From Pimelobacter simplex (GTDB lineage: Bacteria > Actinomycetota > Actinomycetes > Propionibacteriales > Nocardioidaceae), in NCBI GenBank assembly GCA_016803235.1, contig JADCLI010000016.1, positions 46,405-110,404 of the forward strand: a DNA stretch of 64,000 nt, read 5' to 3'. Under the pieces are notes generated by a model, which saw only the letters and a program-made list of their open reading frames with translations, searched no databases and was not told the origin of the DNA. Shown piece by piece: positions 54,661 through 63,007 of this stretch; position 1 is the stretch's first letter; each line of letters opens with the position of its first letter. A program made the position numbers and the translations under genes.

Positions 54661-54687
54661 CGTTCGGTTGCAGCGGGAAGGCACCAC

Positions 54688-56160
54688 ATGTCCACTCCCA
54701 CGTTCGTACGCCGGGCGGTCGCTGCCGTCGCCGGTGGTGCCGTCGTCGCCGGCGGCCTGATGGCGGTCGCCCCGGCCCCGGCCGCGCACGCCGACAGTGC
54801 CGCGCAGAGCGCCGCGGCCACCTGGCTCGCCGGCGAGCTCGACGTCGACGGCCTGCTCCACGGTGACGTGGCCAAGACCATCGACTTCGCGCTGGCGCTC
54901 GACGAGATCGGCGGCCACCAGGCCACGCTCGACAAGATCAAGGCAGGCGTCGACGCCGAGGTCGACACGTACGCCGTCGGCGGCGTCAGCATCGCCCAGG
55001 CGAACCTCTTCTACCGGGCGATCGACGTCGACCCGGCGACGAAGGCGGGAAACCTGGTCACCAAGCTCGAGGCTGCGGTGGACAACACCACCGGTCAGCT
55101 GGACGAGGCGTTCCCTGGAGCGTGGTCGCAGGGTCTCGCTGTCCGCGCGCTGGACGCCGCCGACAGCGCCGAGCTCGCGCTGGCCACCGACTCGCTGATC
55201 GACGATTTCGAGTGCCCGACGGGCGGCTGGGGCTACTACTTCAACGGGTCCTGCACTGCCGACCCGGACGACACTGCCGACATGCTCTTCGCGCTGCTCC
55301 CGCAGAAGGGCACGAGCGCGAAGATCGACGACGCCATCGCCCGCGGCGTCGCCTGGCTCAAGGCCGCGCAGAAGGCCGACGGTGGTTTCGAGAACTTCGT
55401 GGTGAACGCGAGCTCGACGGGTCTCGCGGCGCACGCGCTGCTGCTCGCCGGCGCCACCACCGAGGGGCAGCGGGCGGCCGCCTGGCTGCGCCGCCACCAG
55501 GTGTCGGGGACCGCGTGCGACCTCCTGCTCCAGGGTGAGGCAGGTGCCGTCGGCGGGACCGAGGAGATCATCAAGGAAGGCCGCGACTTCGGCATCGACC
55601 CCGCCGCGGCCGGGTTCGACTGGTACCTCGCGACGGCCCAGTCGATCGTCGCGCTGCAGGCCGCGCCGGCGTCGACCGCGCCGCTGGCGCTCTCGCCCCG
55701 CTTCGTCCACGTGTCCAGCACCGCGAGCCTCCAGGTCACCGGTCTCGCCGCCGGGGAGAACGGCTGCGTGAGCGTCGCAGGCGCGGCCTCGCGGGTCCAG
55801 GGTGGCGCTACCACGACCGCCCCGTTCACGGTCCCGGCCGCTGTCGGGGAGTACCAGGTCACCGTGACGGCGCTCGGCCGCAGCACGACGGCGACCGTCG
55901 AGGCCCTCGACGCGACCAAGCTGAAGGTGAAGGTCCCGGCGAAGGTCAAGGCGAACAAGAAGGCCACCGTCAAGGTCAAGGGCCTCGCCGCCGGCGAGAG
56001 CGTGACCGTCAAGATCGGCAAGAAGGCCGTCACCGGGACCGCGAAGGCCAACGGCGTCGCCAAGGTGAAGATCAAGGTCAAGAAGAAGGGCAAGGCCAAG
56101 GTCAAGGTGGTCGGTCAGTTCCCCGACCGCAAGGGCAAGGCCATCACCCGGGTCGTCTGA
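54688..56160 (+). CDS. Secreted alpha-toroid protein, transcobalamin alpha-domain-like
   Basis: 490 residues. Signal peptide ending APAAHA. Residues about 35-330 form helical repeats of the prenyltransferase/squalene-cyclase type: GGWGYYFNGSCTADPDDTAD, WLKAAQKADGGFENFVVNAS and WLRRHQVSGTACDLLLQG. This alpha6/alpha6 barrel is also the cobalamin-binding alpha domain of intrinsic factor and transcobalamin. The C-terminal 150 residues are beta-rich with Lys/Val repeats (KVKVPAKVKANKKATVKVKG) that may bind wall polymers; no LPXTG is present. First gene behind the B12 riboswitch, overlapping the next gene by one base. Cobalamin capture is inferred. Confidence 0.82.
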   Translation: MSTPTFVRRAVAAVAGGAVVAGGLMAVAPAPAAHADSAAQSAAATWLAGELDVDGLLHGDVAKTIDFALALDEIGGHQATLDKIKAGVDAEVDTYAVGGVSIAQANLFYRAIDVDPATKAGNLVTKLEAAVDNTTGQLDEAFPGAWSQGLAVRALDAADSAELALATDSLIDDFECPTGGWGYYFNGSCTADPDDTADMLFALLPQKGTSAKIDDAIARGVAWLKAAQKADGGFENFVVNASSTGLAAHALLLAGATTEGQRAAAWLRRHQVSGTACDLLLQGEAGAVGGTEEIIKEGRDFGIDPAAAGFDWYLATAQSIVALQAAPASTAPLALSPRFVHVSSTASLQVTGLAAGENGCVSVAGAASRVQGGATTTAPFTVPAAVGEYQVTVTALGRSTTATVEALDATKLKVKVPAKVKANKKATVKVKGLAAGESVTVKIGKKAVTGTAKANGVAKVKIKVKKKGKAKVKVVGQFPDRKGKAITRVV

Positions 56161-57023
56161 TGACCTTCAGCCACACCCTGCGCACGGCAGCCGCGACGAT
56201 CCTCGTCGCGGCTGCCGTCGTGCTGCTTCCACACGTGCCGGCATCGGCGGCAGCCTGCAGTGGGAGCACCGGCATCACCGTCGTGGTCGACTCCAACCAG
56301 CTCGGCGCGGGGATCAGCGCGGGCTGCGATCCCGACGGCGGCGTCGCCGCGAACAACTTCGCCGACGCCGGCTACAAGATCGAGTACAGCCAGGCAGCCG
56401 GCATGAGCGGCTTCGTCTGCAAGGTCAACGGCAGCCCGAGCGACGGTGACTGCACCGAGACCGACGCGTACTGGAGCCTGTGGTGGTCCGACGGGAAGTC
56501 CGGAGCCTGGACCTATGCGGCGCGTGGGGTGAGCAGCCTACGGGTCCCCGACGGCGGCTACGTGGCGTTCGCGTGGCACCAGGGCAGCGGCCAGGCGACG
56601 CCGCCCGACGTGGCCGCAACCCCGCGGTTCGTCGAGCCGAAGCCGACGCCGACCCCCACGAAGGCCTCGACGCCGAAGCCCACCAAGAAGCCCAGCCCCA
56701 AGGCGGCCCCGAGCCCGACCTCGGCGACGCCGAGCGCGTCCCCGAGCGCCAGTGCGACCCCGTCCGCGACGGGCACCACGGCGACCCCGTCCGCGACGCC
56801 GACCGCGACGCCGACCGAGGCGGCACCGACGGAGCCGAGCCAGACCACGACCGTCGGGCTGCCCTCGATCGACGAGATCACCGACGGCCCCCGGGCGACG
56901 GCGGCCGACGCTGACGGCGACGAGGACGCGGGCGGGTTCCCGGCGTGGCTGGGGATCGGGCTGGTCGTGGTCGTGCTGGGGGCGGCGGGCGCCGTGCCCG
57001 TGCTGCGCCGGCGAGGACGATGA
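56160..57023 (+). CDS. Surface DUF4430 protein, transcobalamin beta-domain-like
   Basis: 287 residues. Signal peptide to ASAAA. Residues about 38-150 resemble the DUF4430/transcobalamin C-terminal beta domain: DAGYKIEYSQAAGMSGFVCK, DAYWSLWWSDGKSGAWTYAA and VPDGGYVAFAWHQG, with paired cysteines. A long Pro/Thr/Ser/Ala linker follows, then a C-terminal membrane helix FPAWLGIGLVVVVLGAAGAV and RRRGR, giving surface anchoring. Second gene of the riboswitch operon. Together with its neighbour it would complete a two-domain B12-binding fold, here split into two polypeptides. Confidence 0.82.
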   Translation: MTFSHTLRTAAATILVAAAVVLLPHVPASAAACSGSTGITVVVDSNQLGAGISAGCDPDGGVAANNFADAGYKIEYSQAAGMSGFVCKVNGSPSDGDCTETDAYWSLWWSDGKSGAWTYAARGVSSLRVPDGGYVAFAWHQGSGQATPPDVAATPRFVEPKPTPTPTKASTPKPTKKPSPKAAPSPTSATPSASPSASATPSATGTTATPSATPTATPTEAAPTEPSQTTTVGLPSIDEITDGPRATAADADGDEDAGGFPAWLGIGLVVVVLGAAGAVPVLRRRGR

Positions 57024-58117
57024 GGCTGGCGCGGGACCTCCACCCCGTGGCGTGGTGGGTCTGGGCGGTGGGGCTGGCGGTGGCGGCCTCGTGCACGACC
57101 AACCCGCTGTTGCTCCTCGTCCTGCTCGGCGTGATCAGCCTCGTCGTGCTCACCTGTCGCTCCGACCAGCCGTGGGCGCGCTCGTTCCGGCTCTACGTCT
57201 GGCTGGGCGTGGTGGTGCTCGTGGTGCGGATCCTGTTCCGGGTGCTGCTCGGCGGAGACGCACCGGGGCAGGTCCTGTTCACGCTGCCGAGCATCCCGCT
57301 GCCGGACTGGGCGGCGGGCATCTCGCTGCTCGGGCCGTTCACCCGTGAGGAGCTGCTCGCGGCGACCTACGAGGGACTGCGCCTGGCGACCCTGCTGATC
57401 GCGGTCGGCGCGGCCAACGCGCTCGCCAACCCGAAGCGGCTGATGAAGTCGTTGCCGCCCGCCCTCTACGAGATCGGTACGGCGATGACGGTCGCCATCA
57501 GCGTCGTCCCACAGCTCGCCGACAGCGCCCGCCGGGTGCGCGCGGCGCAGCAGCTGCGCGGGGGACCGGAGGGCCGGTTCCGGCGGATCCGCGGCGTCCG
57601 ACGGCTGCTGGTCCCGATCCTCGAGGACGCCTTCGACCGCTCCCTCGCGCTCGCCGCGGGGATGGACGCCCGCGGATACGGCCGCACCGGCGAGCTGACC
57701 GCACAGCAGCGACGCAGCACCGGGGCGCTGATCATCGCCGGCCTGCTCGGTGTCTGCGTCGGCGTCTACGCCTTCCTCGACAGCACCGCGCCGCGGGTCC
57801 TGGCGCTGCCGATGCTCGCACTAGGGATGCTCCTCGCGCTCGGCGGCTTCGCGCTGGCGGGCCGGCGGGTGCAGCGCACCCGGTACCGCCCCGACCGCTG
57901 GCAGGTCCCCGAGCTCGTGGTCGCCGCATCCGGGATCGCCGCAGGCACGGGCATGTGGGCGCTCCAGCGCTGGGAGAGCGCGGTCGCCCACCCCGGGGTC
58001 CTGGCCCGGCCCGACCTCTCGCTGCTCGCCCTGGTCGCCGCGCTGGTCGCGGTCGTCCCGGTCTGGGCCGCCCCGCTGCCGGTGACCGCCCAGCGCCGTG
58101 AGGAGGCACTCGTCTGA
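57020..58117 (+). CDS. ECF transporter T component (CbiQ/EcfT-like)
   Basis: 365 residues, about seven membrane helices, longer than usual (about 265) because of an extra C-terminal helical block. Coupling helices carry the Ala-Arg-Gly motifs: SARRVRAAQQLRGGPEGRF and LALAAGMDARGYGRTGEL. NALANPKRLMKSLPPALYEI is also family-typical. ATG 57020 overlaps the DUF4430 stop by 4 bases, and its own end overlaps the ATPase gene by one base (TGATG). Links the ATPases to the S component in the membrane. Confidence 0.92.
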   Translation: MRLARDLHPVAWWVWAVGLAVAASCTTNPLLLLVLLGVISLVVLTCRSDQPWARSFRLYVWLGVVVLVVRILFRVLLGGDAPGQVLFTLPSIPLPDWAAGISLLGPFTREELLAATYEGLRLATLLIAVGAANALANPKRLMKSLPPALYEIGTAMTVAISVVPQLADSARRVRAAQQLRGGPEGRFRRIRGVRRLLVPILEDAFDRSLALAAGMDARGYGRTGELTAQQRRSTGALIIAGLLGVCVGVYAFLDSTAPRVLALPMLALGMLLALGGFALAGRRVQRTRYRPDRWQVPELVVAASGIAAGTGMWALQRWESAVAHPGVLARPDLSLLALVAALVAVVPVWAAPLPVTAQRREEALV

Positions 58118-59748
58118 TGCTCGAGCTGCGCGGGATCACGCTGACCTACGAGGACCCGGAGACCACCGGCCGGACCACCGTCCTCGACGGGGTCGATCTC
58201 ACCGTGACCGACGGCGAGCTCGTCGTCCTGGCCGGTCCGACCGGCGTGGGCAAGTCGACGCTGCTCGGCGTGGTGGCCGGGCTGGTGCCGTCGTACTCCG
58301 GAGGCACCCTCACCGGCGACGTCCTGCTCGACGGCGCCAGCATCGTCGCGCAGCCGGCGCGGGAGCGCGCCCACGCGATCGGGTACGTCGGCCAGAACCC
58401 CGCAGCGTGGTTCGTCACCGACACGGTGGAGGAGGAGCTGGCGTTCGGCATGGAGCAGCTCGGCCTGCCCGCACCGACGATGCGCCGCCGGGTGGAGGAG
58501 ACCCTCGACCTGCTCGGCATCGCCGACCTGCGCCATCGCGACCTGCGCACCCTCTCGGGCGGCCAGCAGCAGCGCGTCGCGATCGGAGCCGTGCTCACCA
58601 TCCACCCGCGGCTGTTGGTGCTCGACGAGCCGACGTCCGCGCTCGACCCCACCGCGGCCGAGGACGTGCTCGCGACGCTGACGCGGCTGGTGCACGACCT
58701 CGGCGTCTCGGTGCTCGTCGCCGAGCACCGTCTGGAGCGCGTGGTGCCCTTCGCCGACCGGCTCTGCCTGCTCCGCCCCGGCGGGCGGGTCGAGATCGGC
58801 GAGCCAGCGGAGGTGCTCCGGGACGCCCCGATCGCGCCGCCGCTGGTCGAGCTCGGCCGGCTCGCCGGCTGGCAGCCGCTCCCGCTGACCGTCCGCGACG
58901 CCCGCCGTCGCGCCCCGGCACTGAAGGAGCGGCTGGGCGAGCCACCGCAGCGCGAGCAGCCGTCCGCGACCGCCGAGCCCGCCGTCGACGTACGACGCCT
59001 CGTGCTCGCCCACGGCAGGGTCCCGGTCCTCCGCGAGGTCGACCTGGCGCTGCGTCCCGGCACCGTCACCGCCCTCATGGGCCGCAACGGGTCCGGGAAG
59101 TCGACCCTGCTGTGGGCGCTCCAGGGCCGCCACAGCGCAACCACCGGCACCGTCCGGGTCGCCGGCCAGGACCCCGCGGCGCTCAAGCCCGAGGAGCGAC
59201 GGACGACGACCGGCCTGGTGCCGCAGAGTCCCGCCGACCTGCTCTACCTGGAGACGGTCGCGGGGGAGTGCGCCGCCGCGGACGGCTCGGCCCGCGCGCG
59301 GAGCGGCACCTGCCGTGCCCTGCTCGACCGGCTCGCGCCCGGCATCGACCCCGAGCGGCATCCGCGCGACCTGTCCGAGGGACAACGGCTCGCGCTGGCG
59401 GTGGCGATCGTCCTCACCACCCGTCCGCCGGTGCTGCTGCTCGACGAGCCGACCCGTGGCCTGGACTACCCCGCCAAGCGCGCCCTCGCCGAGCTGCTCC
59501 GTGAGCTCGCGGCCGAGCCCGGTGCCGCCCGGGCGGTGCTCGTCGCCACCCACGACGTGGAGTTCGTCGCGCAGGTCGCCGACGACGTCGTGGTTCTCGC
59601 CGAGGGCGAGGTCGTCTCCGCGGGCCCGGTGGTGCCGACCGTCTCCGAGTCGCCCGCCTTCGCTCCGCAGGTCACCAAGGTGCTCGGCGCCGGCTGGCTG
59701 CGCGTCGACGACGTCGCCGCGCGGCTGGCGGCCGAGGTCGCACGATGA
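58117..59748 (+). CDS. Fused ECF ATPases A and A'
   Basis: 543 residues with two ABC domains. First: Walker A GPTGVGKSTLLGVVAG, signature LSGGQQQRVAIGAV, Walker B LLVLDEPTSALDP. Second (from about 290): Walker A GRNGSGKSTLLWALQG, signature LSEGQRLALAVAI (Gly to Glu change), Walker B VLLLDEPTRGLDYP, and switch His in VATHDVEF. Between halves is a short Pro-rich linker. Powers the importer encoded by its neighbours. Asymmetric signature suggests unequal ATP sites. Confidence 0.93.
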   Translation: MLELRGITLTYEDPETTGRTTVLDGVDLTVTDGELVVLAGPTGVGKSTLLGVVAGLVPSYSGGTLTGDVLLDGASIVAQPARERAHAIGYVGQNPAAWFVTDTVEEELAFGMEQLGLPAPTMRRRVEETLDLLGIADLRHRDLRTLSGGQQQRVAIGAVLTIHPRLLVLDEPTSALDPTAAEDVLATLTRLVHDLGVSVLVAEHRLERVVPFADRLCLLRPGGRVEIGEPAEVLRDAPIAPPLVELGRLAGWQPLPLTVRDARRRAPALKERLGEPPQREQPSATAEPAVDVRRLVLAHGRVPVLREVDLALRPGTVTALMGRNGSGKSTLLWALQGRHSATTGTVRVAGQDPAALKPEERRTTTGLVPQSPADLLYLETVAGECAAADGSARARSGTCRALLDRLAPGIDPERHPRDLSEGQRLALAVAIVLTTRPPVLLLDEPTRGLDYPAKRALAELLRELAAEPGAARAVLVATHDVEFVAQVADDVVVLAEGEVVSAGPVVPTVSESPAFAPQVTKVLGAGWLRVDDVAARLAAEVAR

Positions 59749-60566
59749 GCCAGGTCCGCGCGGCCGCCGTGCCGCTGCGGCTGCGGTCCGGTGTCGTCCT
59801 CGCGATCACGTCGCTCATCGGGCTGCTGATGCTGGCGTGGCCGCTGCTGCTCGACGTCCCCGCCGACACCGAGCGGGTCGACCCGCCGTTCCTCTTCCTG
59901 CTCCTGCTGCCGGTCATCCTCGGCGTCGTGCTCGCCGAGATGAGCGAGGGCGGCATGGACGCCCGGGTGCTCGCGGTGCTGGGCGTCCTCAGTGCGGTCA
60001 ACGCCGTGCTCCGACTGGTCAGCGCGGGTACGGCGGGCCTGGAGCTGGTCTTCTTCCTGCTGATCCTCGGCGGCCGGGTGTTCGGGGCGGGGTTCGGCTT
60101 CGTGCTCGGCTGCACGTCGCTGTTCGCGTCCGCGCTGATGACCGCCGGTGTCGGCCCGTGGCTGCCGTTCCAGATGCTCGTCGCCGCCTGGGTCGGCATG
60201 GGCGCCGGGCTGCTCCCGCGCCGGGTCCGCGGCCGCGGGGAGATCGCCCTGCTGGCGGCGTACGGCGTCGTGTCGGCCTACCTCTACGGCCTGCTGATGA
60301 ACCTGCAGGGCTGGCCGTTCATGGCCGGCATCCAGGTGCCGGGGCAGGACTCGACCGAGATCTCCTACGTCCCGGGCGCCGGCGTGCTCGACAACCTGCA
60401 CCACTTCGTGCTTTACACCCTGCTCACCTCGACCGGCGGCTGGGACACCGGTCGCGCGATCACGAACGCGCTCGCGATCGTCCTGCTCGGGCCGGCGGTC
60501 CTGGTCACCCTGCGGCGCGCCGCCCGCAAGGCCCGGATCGAGCCGGAGACTGCTACGGCTCGATGA
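59745..60566 (+). CDS. ECF transporter substrate-binding S component, predicted cobalamin
   Basis: 273 residues, about six to seven membrane helices: LAITSLIGLLMLAWPLLLDV, FLLLLPVILGVVLAEMS, LVFFLLILGGRVFGAGFGF and LLGPAVLVTLRRAARK at the end. ECF S-like loop GFVLGCTSLFASALMTAGVG before GPWLPFQMLVAAWVGMGAGL. Substrate is inferred as cobalamin (or cobinamide) from the riboswitch and the transcobalamin-like proteins, not from residues. ATG overlaps the ATPase gene by 4 bases. Its 3' end overlaps the convergent dehydrogenase gene by 14 bases. Confidence 0.87.
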   Translation: MSQVRAAAVPLRLRSGVVLAITSLIGLLMLAWPLLLDVPADTERVDPPFLFLLLLPVILGVVLAEMSEGGMDARVLAVLGVLSAVNAVLRLVSAGTAGLELVFFLLILGGRVFGAGFGFVLGCTSLFASALMTAGVGPWLPFQMLVAAWVGMGAGLLPRRVRGRGEIALLAAYGVVSAYLYGLLMNLQGWPFMAGIQVPGQDSTEISYVPGAGVLDNLHHFVLYTLLTSTGGWDTGRAITNALAIVLLGPAVLVTLRRAARKARIEPETATAR

Positions 60567-61728
60567 GCAGGATCCGGTCGTCCTCGGCGCCCGGGTTGCC
60601 GCGACCGTCCTCGTTGCTCGTGGTCAGCCACAGGCGGCCGTCGGGAGCGCGGACCACGGTCCGCAGCCGTCCGTACTCGCCGGGCCCCTGCTTCTCCCCG
60701 GCGAAGTACGCCGTCGGGTCGCTCACCTGGCCGTCGGCCACCTTGATCCGCCACAGCCGCTCGCCGTTGAGCGCCGCCATCCACAGGTAGCCACCGGCGT
60801 GGGCCAGGCCCGAGGGCGAGGCCTCGTCGGTCGACCAGGTCAGGAGCGGCTCGGTGTACTTCGCGGGGCCGCCGGTGCCCTCGACCTCCGGCCAGCCGTA
60901 GTCCTCGCCGGGGACGATCCGGTTGAGCTCGTCGGCCTTGCTGTCGCCGAACTCGGAGGCCCAGAGCAGGCCCTGGTCGTCGAAGGCGAGGCCCTGGACG
61001 TTGCGGTGGCCCCAGGACCACACGGCGTCGCCGAACGGGTTGCCGGGTGCCGGCTGGCCGTCGGCGGTGATCCGCAGGATCTTGCCGGCGTACGACTTCC
61101 GGTCTCGGGCCAGCTGGTCGTCGCCGGTCTCGCCGGTGGAGACGTAGAGGAAGCCGTCGGGGCCGAAGGCGAGCCGGCCGCCGTCGTGGATCCGGCCGTT
61201 GGGGATGCCGGTGAGGACCGGCTCGGTCGCACCGAGCGTCTCCCCGGACAGCTGGGCGCGCACCACGCGGTTGTCCTCGTCGGTGCACACGTAGAAGTAG
61301 ACGAGGCCGTCGGAGGCGAAGCTGGGGGAGACGGCCACGCCGAGCAGGCCGGCCTCGCCGCCGGGCGCCGTCTCGGGGACGGTGCCGACCTCGACGACCT
61401 CGCCCTCCTCCTTCGTGGCCTTGCCGTTGCCGCCCACCTCCGGTGGGGTGACGACCAGGACCCGGCCGCTGTCGCGCTCGGTCACCACGCCGCGGCCGTC
61501 GGGCAGGAAGTCGACGCCCCACGGTGTCGCCAGCCCGCTCGCCACCGTGGCGACCACGTCGGGCACGCCGTCGATCGTGAAGATGACCTCGCCGTCGACC
61601 ACCGATCCGGTGGGGGCTGCCGTCGCGGTACCCATCACGTCGACCTCGCTGACGTTGCCCTCCTGGCCGCAGCCCGTCGCCAGCAGCGCCAGCACGGCGA
61701 GCCCGGCGACCCCGGCACGGCGCCTCAC
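60553..61728 (-). CDS. PQQ-dependent aldose sugar dehydrogenase-like lipoprotein
   Basis: 391 residues from GTG 61728. Lipobox LLATGC. Six-bladed beta-propeller of the soluble glucose/aldose dehydrogenase family: TPWGVDFLPDGRGVVTERDS, LLGVAVSPSFASDGLVYFYV, catalytic-His region GRIHDGGRLAFGPDGFLYVS, and SWGHRNVQGLAFD. Oxidises sugars outside the membrane if PQQ is available; many actinobacterial relatives have unknown substrates. GTG overlaps the upstream hydrolase stop (GTGA), so the two form one unit. The longer frame upstream is antisense shadow. Confidence 0.9.
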   Translation of the reverse strand: MRRRAGVAGLAVLALLATGCGQEGNVSEVDVMGTATAAPTGSVVDGEVIFTIDGVPDVVATVASGLATPWGVDFLPDGRGVVTERDSGRVLVVTPPEVGGNGKATKEEGEVVEVGTVPETAPGGEAGLLGVAVSPSFASDGLVYFYVCTDEDNRVVRAQLSGETLGATEPVLTGIPNGRIHDGGRLAFGPDGFLYVSTGETGDDQLARDRKSYAGKILRITADGQPAPGNPFGDAVWSWGHRNVQGLAFDDQGLLWASEFGDSKADELNRIVPGEDYGWPEVEGTGGPAKYTEPLLTWSTDEASPSGLAHAGGYLWMAALNGERLWRIKVADGQVSDPTAYFAGEKQGPGEYGRLRTVVRAPDGRLWLTTSNEDGRGNPGAEDDRILLIEP

Positions 61729-62660
61729 GACAGCTGCTCCAGGAACTCCAGCAGCAGTCCGTGCACCCGCTCGGGCTGCTCGAGCTGGACGAAGTGGGAG
61801 CCGCGCAGCTCGACGTAGGTGCTGTCCTTGCCGGTCTCGGTGAGCCGCTGCGACGCACTGGCCATGTCGCGAGCGCCGGCCAGCACGTCCCACGTCGCGG
61901 AGACGAACATGGTGGGCACGGTGATCTGGCTGAGCCGCACCCGCGGGTGTCGCGAGGTGCTGATCGCGAGGTGGGCGTACCAGTCGACCGGGGTGGTGGC
62001 GAACTCCTGCAGCCCGATCGCGGCGGCCTCCGCGTCGGCCACGGGGAACATGAAGCCGGTCCGGCCGAGCAGGCGCACCGTGGTCGCGTTGATCGGGAGG
62101 TGGCGGACCAGCGGGTTGACCGCCCAGCCGGCGTACCGCGCCAGGCGGCACGCGTTGACGGTGACGGCGCGCGCGACCAGTCGCGGCAGGTGCAGGGGGC
62201 CGAGCATGGTGGCGAAGGTGTCGCCCGGGACGCCGCACATCGCGAAGATGCCGCGGACCCGCTCGGGGTGGCGGTAGGTCAGCTCGAAGGCGGTGTTGAC
62301 GCCCATCGACCAGCCCATGAGGACGGCGCTGTCGATGCCGAAGTGGTCCATGACGGAGAGCCCGTCCTGGACGAAGTGCTCGATCTCGACGTGCTTCGGG
62401 TCGGCTGGTCGCTCGGAGCCGCCGACCCCGCGGTGGTTCCACGACACCACGCGTACGCCGCAGTCGGGCTCGAGCAGCCACGGCCACAGGTACGGGTTCG
62501 TGCCGAGCCCGTTGCAGAGCACGACGGTCGGGCCGTCGATCTCCCCGTCCGGGTCGTTCGTCCAGGCACGGACGTGGGTCCCGTCGTCGGACAGGATGTC
62601 GCGGAAGGCGATCGACGCGGACCGGACGCGCTGTCCGGGCCGGGGAGCGGAGGTCGACAT
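61725..62660 (-). CDS. Alpha/beta-fold hydrolase
   Basis: 311 residues, cytosolic. Oxyanion loop VVLCNGLGTNPYLWPWLLEP, WNHRGVGGSERPADP, nucleophile elbow AVLMGWSMGVNTAFEL, acid in VSATWDVLAGARDM and catalytic His in LRGSHFVQLEQPERV. Resembles epoxide-hydrolase/haloalkane-esterase-like proteins rather than a named enzyme. ATG 62660; 4-base overlap with the dehydrogenase lipoprotein. Confidence 0.9.
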   Translation of the reverse strand: MSTSAPRPGQRVRSASIAFRDILSDDGTHVRAWTNDPDGEIDGPTVVLCNGLGTNPYLWPWLLEPDCGVRVVSWNHRGVGGSERPADPKHVEIEHFVQDGLSVMDHFGIDSAVLMGWSMGVNTAFELTYRHPERVRGIFAMCGVPGDTFATMLGPLHLPRLVARAVTVNACRLARYAGWAVNPLVRHLPINATTVRLLGRTGFMFPVADAEAAAIGLQEFATTPVDWYAHLAISTSRHPRVRLSQITVPTMFVSATWDVLAGARDMASASQRLTETGKDSTYVELRGSHFVQLEQPERVHGLLLEFLEQLS

Positions 62661-62701
62661 GGTGTCGATTCTGCCGGACCCCGGGCCGGGGGACGCGGAC
62701 G

Positions 62702-62941
62702 TTAGGCGTGCAGCGAGACGGAACCTTCGAGCAGGGGGGTACGACGCGCCTGGTCGTCGGTGCGGGCGCGGGCGGCGAGGTAGGCCTCGACGTCCTCGCG
62801 CTCGGCGCGGCGCTGGGTGCAGGCGGTGAGCGCGACCATGGCGTTGTGACGGGCCTGCTGCTGGACGGCGACGGACCAGCTGTGGGCGAGGCGGGCGACG
62901 TGATCGGGCAGGGACACGGGCAGTGAGACGGGCAGTGACAT
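62702..62941 (-). CDS. Small hypothetical protein
   Basis: 79 residues, codons strongly G/C at third positions like neighbouring genes, so probably real. Starts with a SLPV-type repeat (SLPVSLPVSLPDHVARL), then an amphipathic helix with RHNAMVALTACTQRRAER. No family recognised. A GGAG sequence lies 12 bases upstream, longer than ideal. Confidence 0.55.
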   Translation of the reverse strand: MSLPVSLPVSLPDHVARLAHSWSVAVQQQARHNAMVALTACTQRRAEREDVEAYLAARARTDDQARRTPLLEGSVSLHA

Positions 62942-63007
62942 GGGGGTGTCGGCTCCGGATGGGGGACGGCGGAGTACCGACCCTACGACCGGGCCGGGCG
63001 GCTCAGG

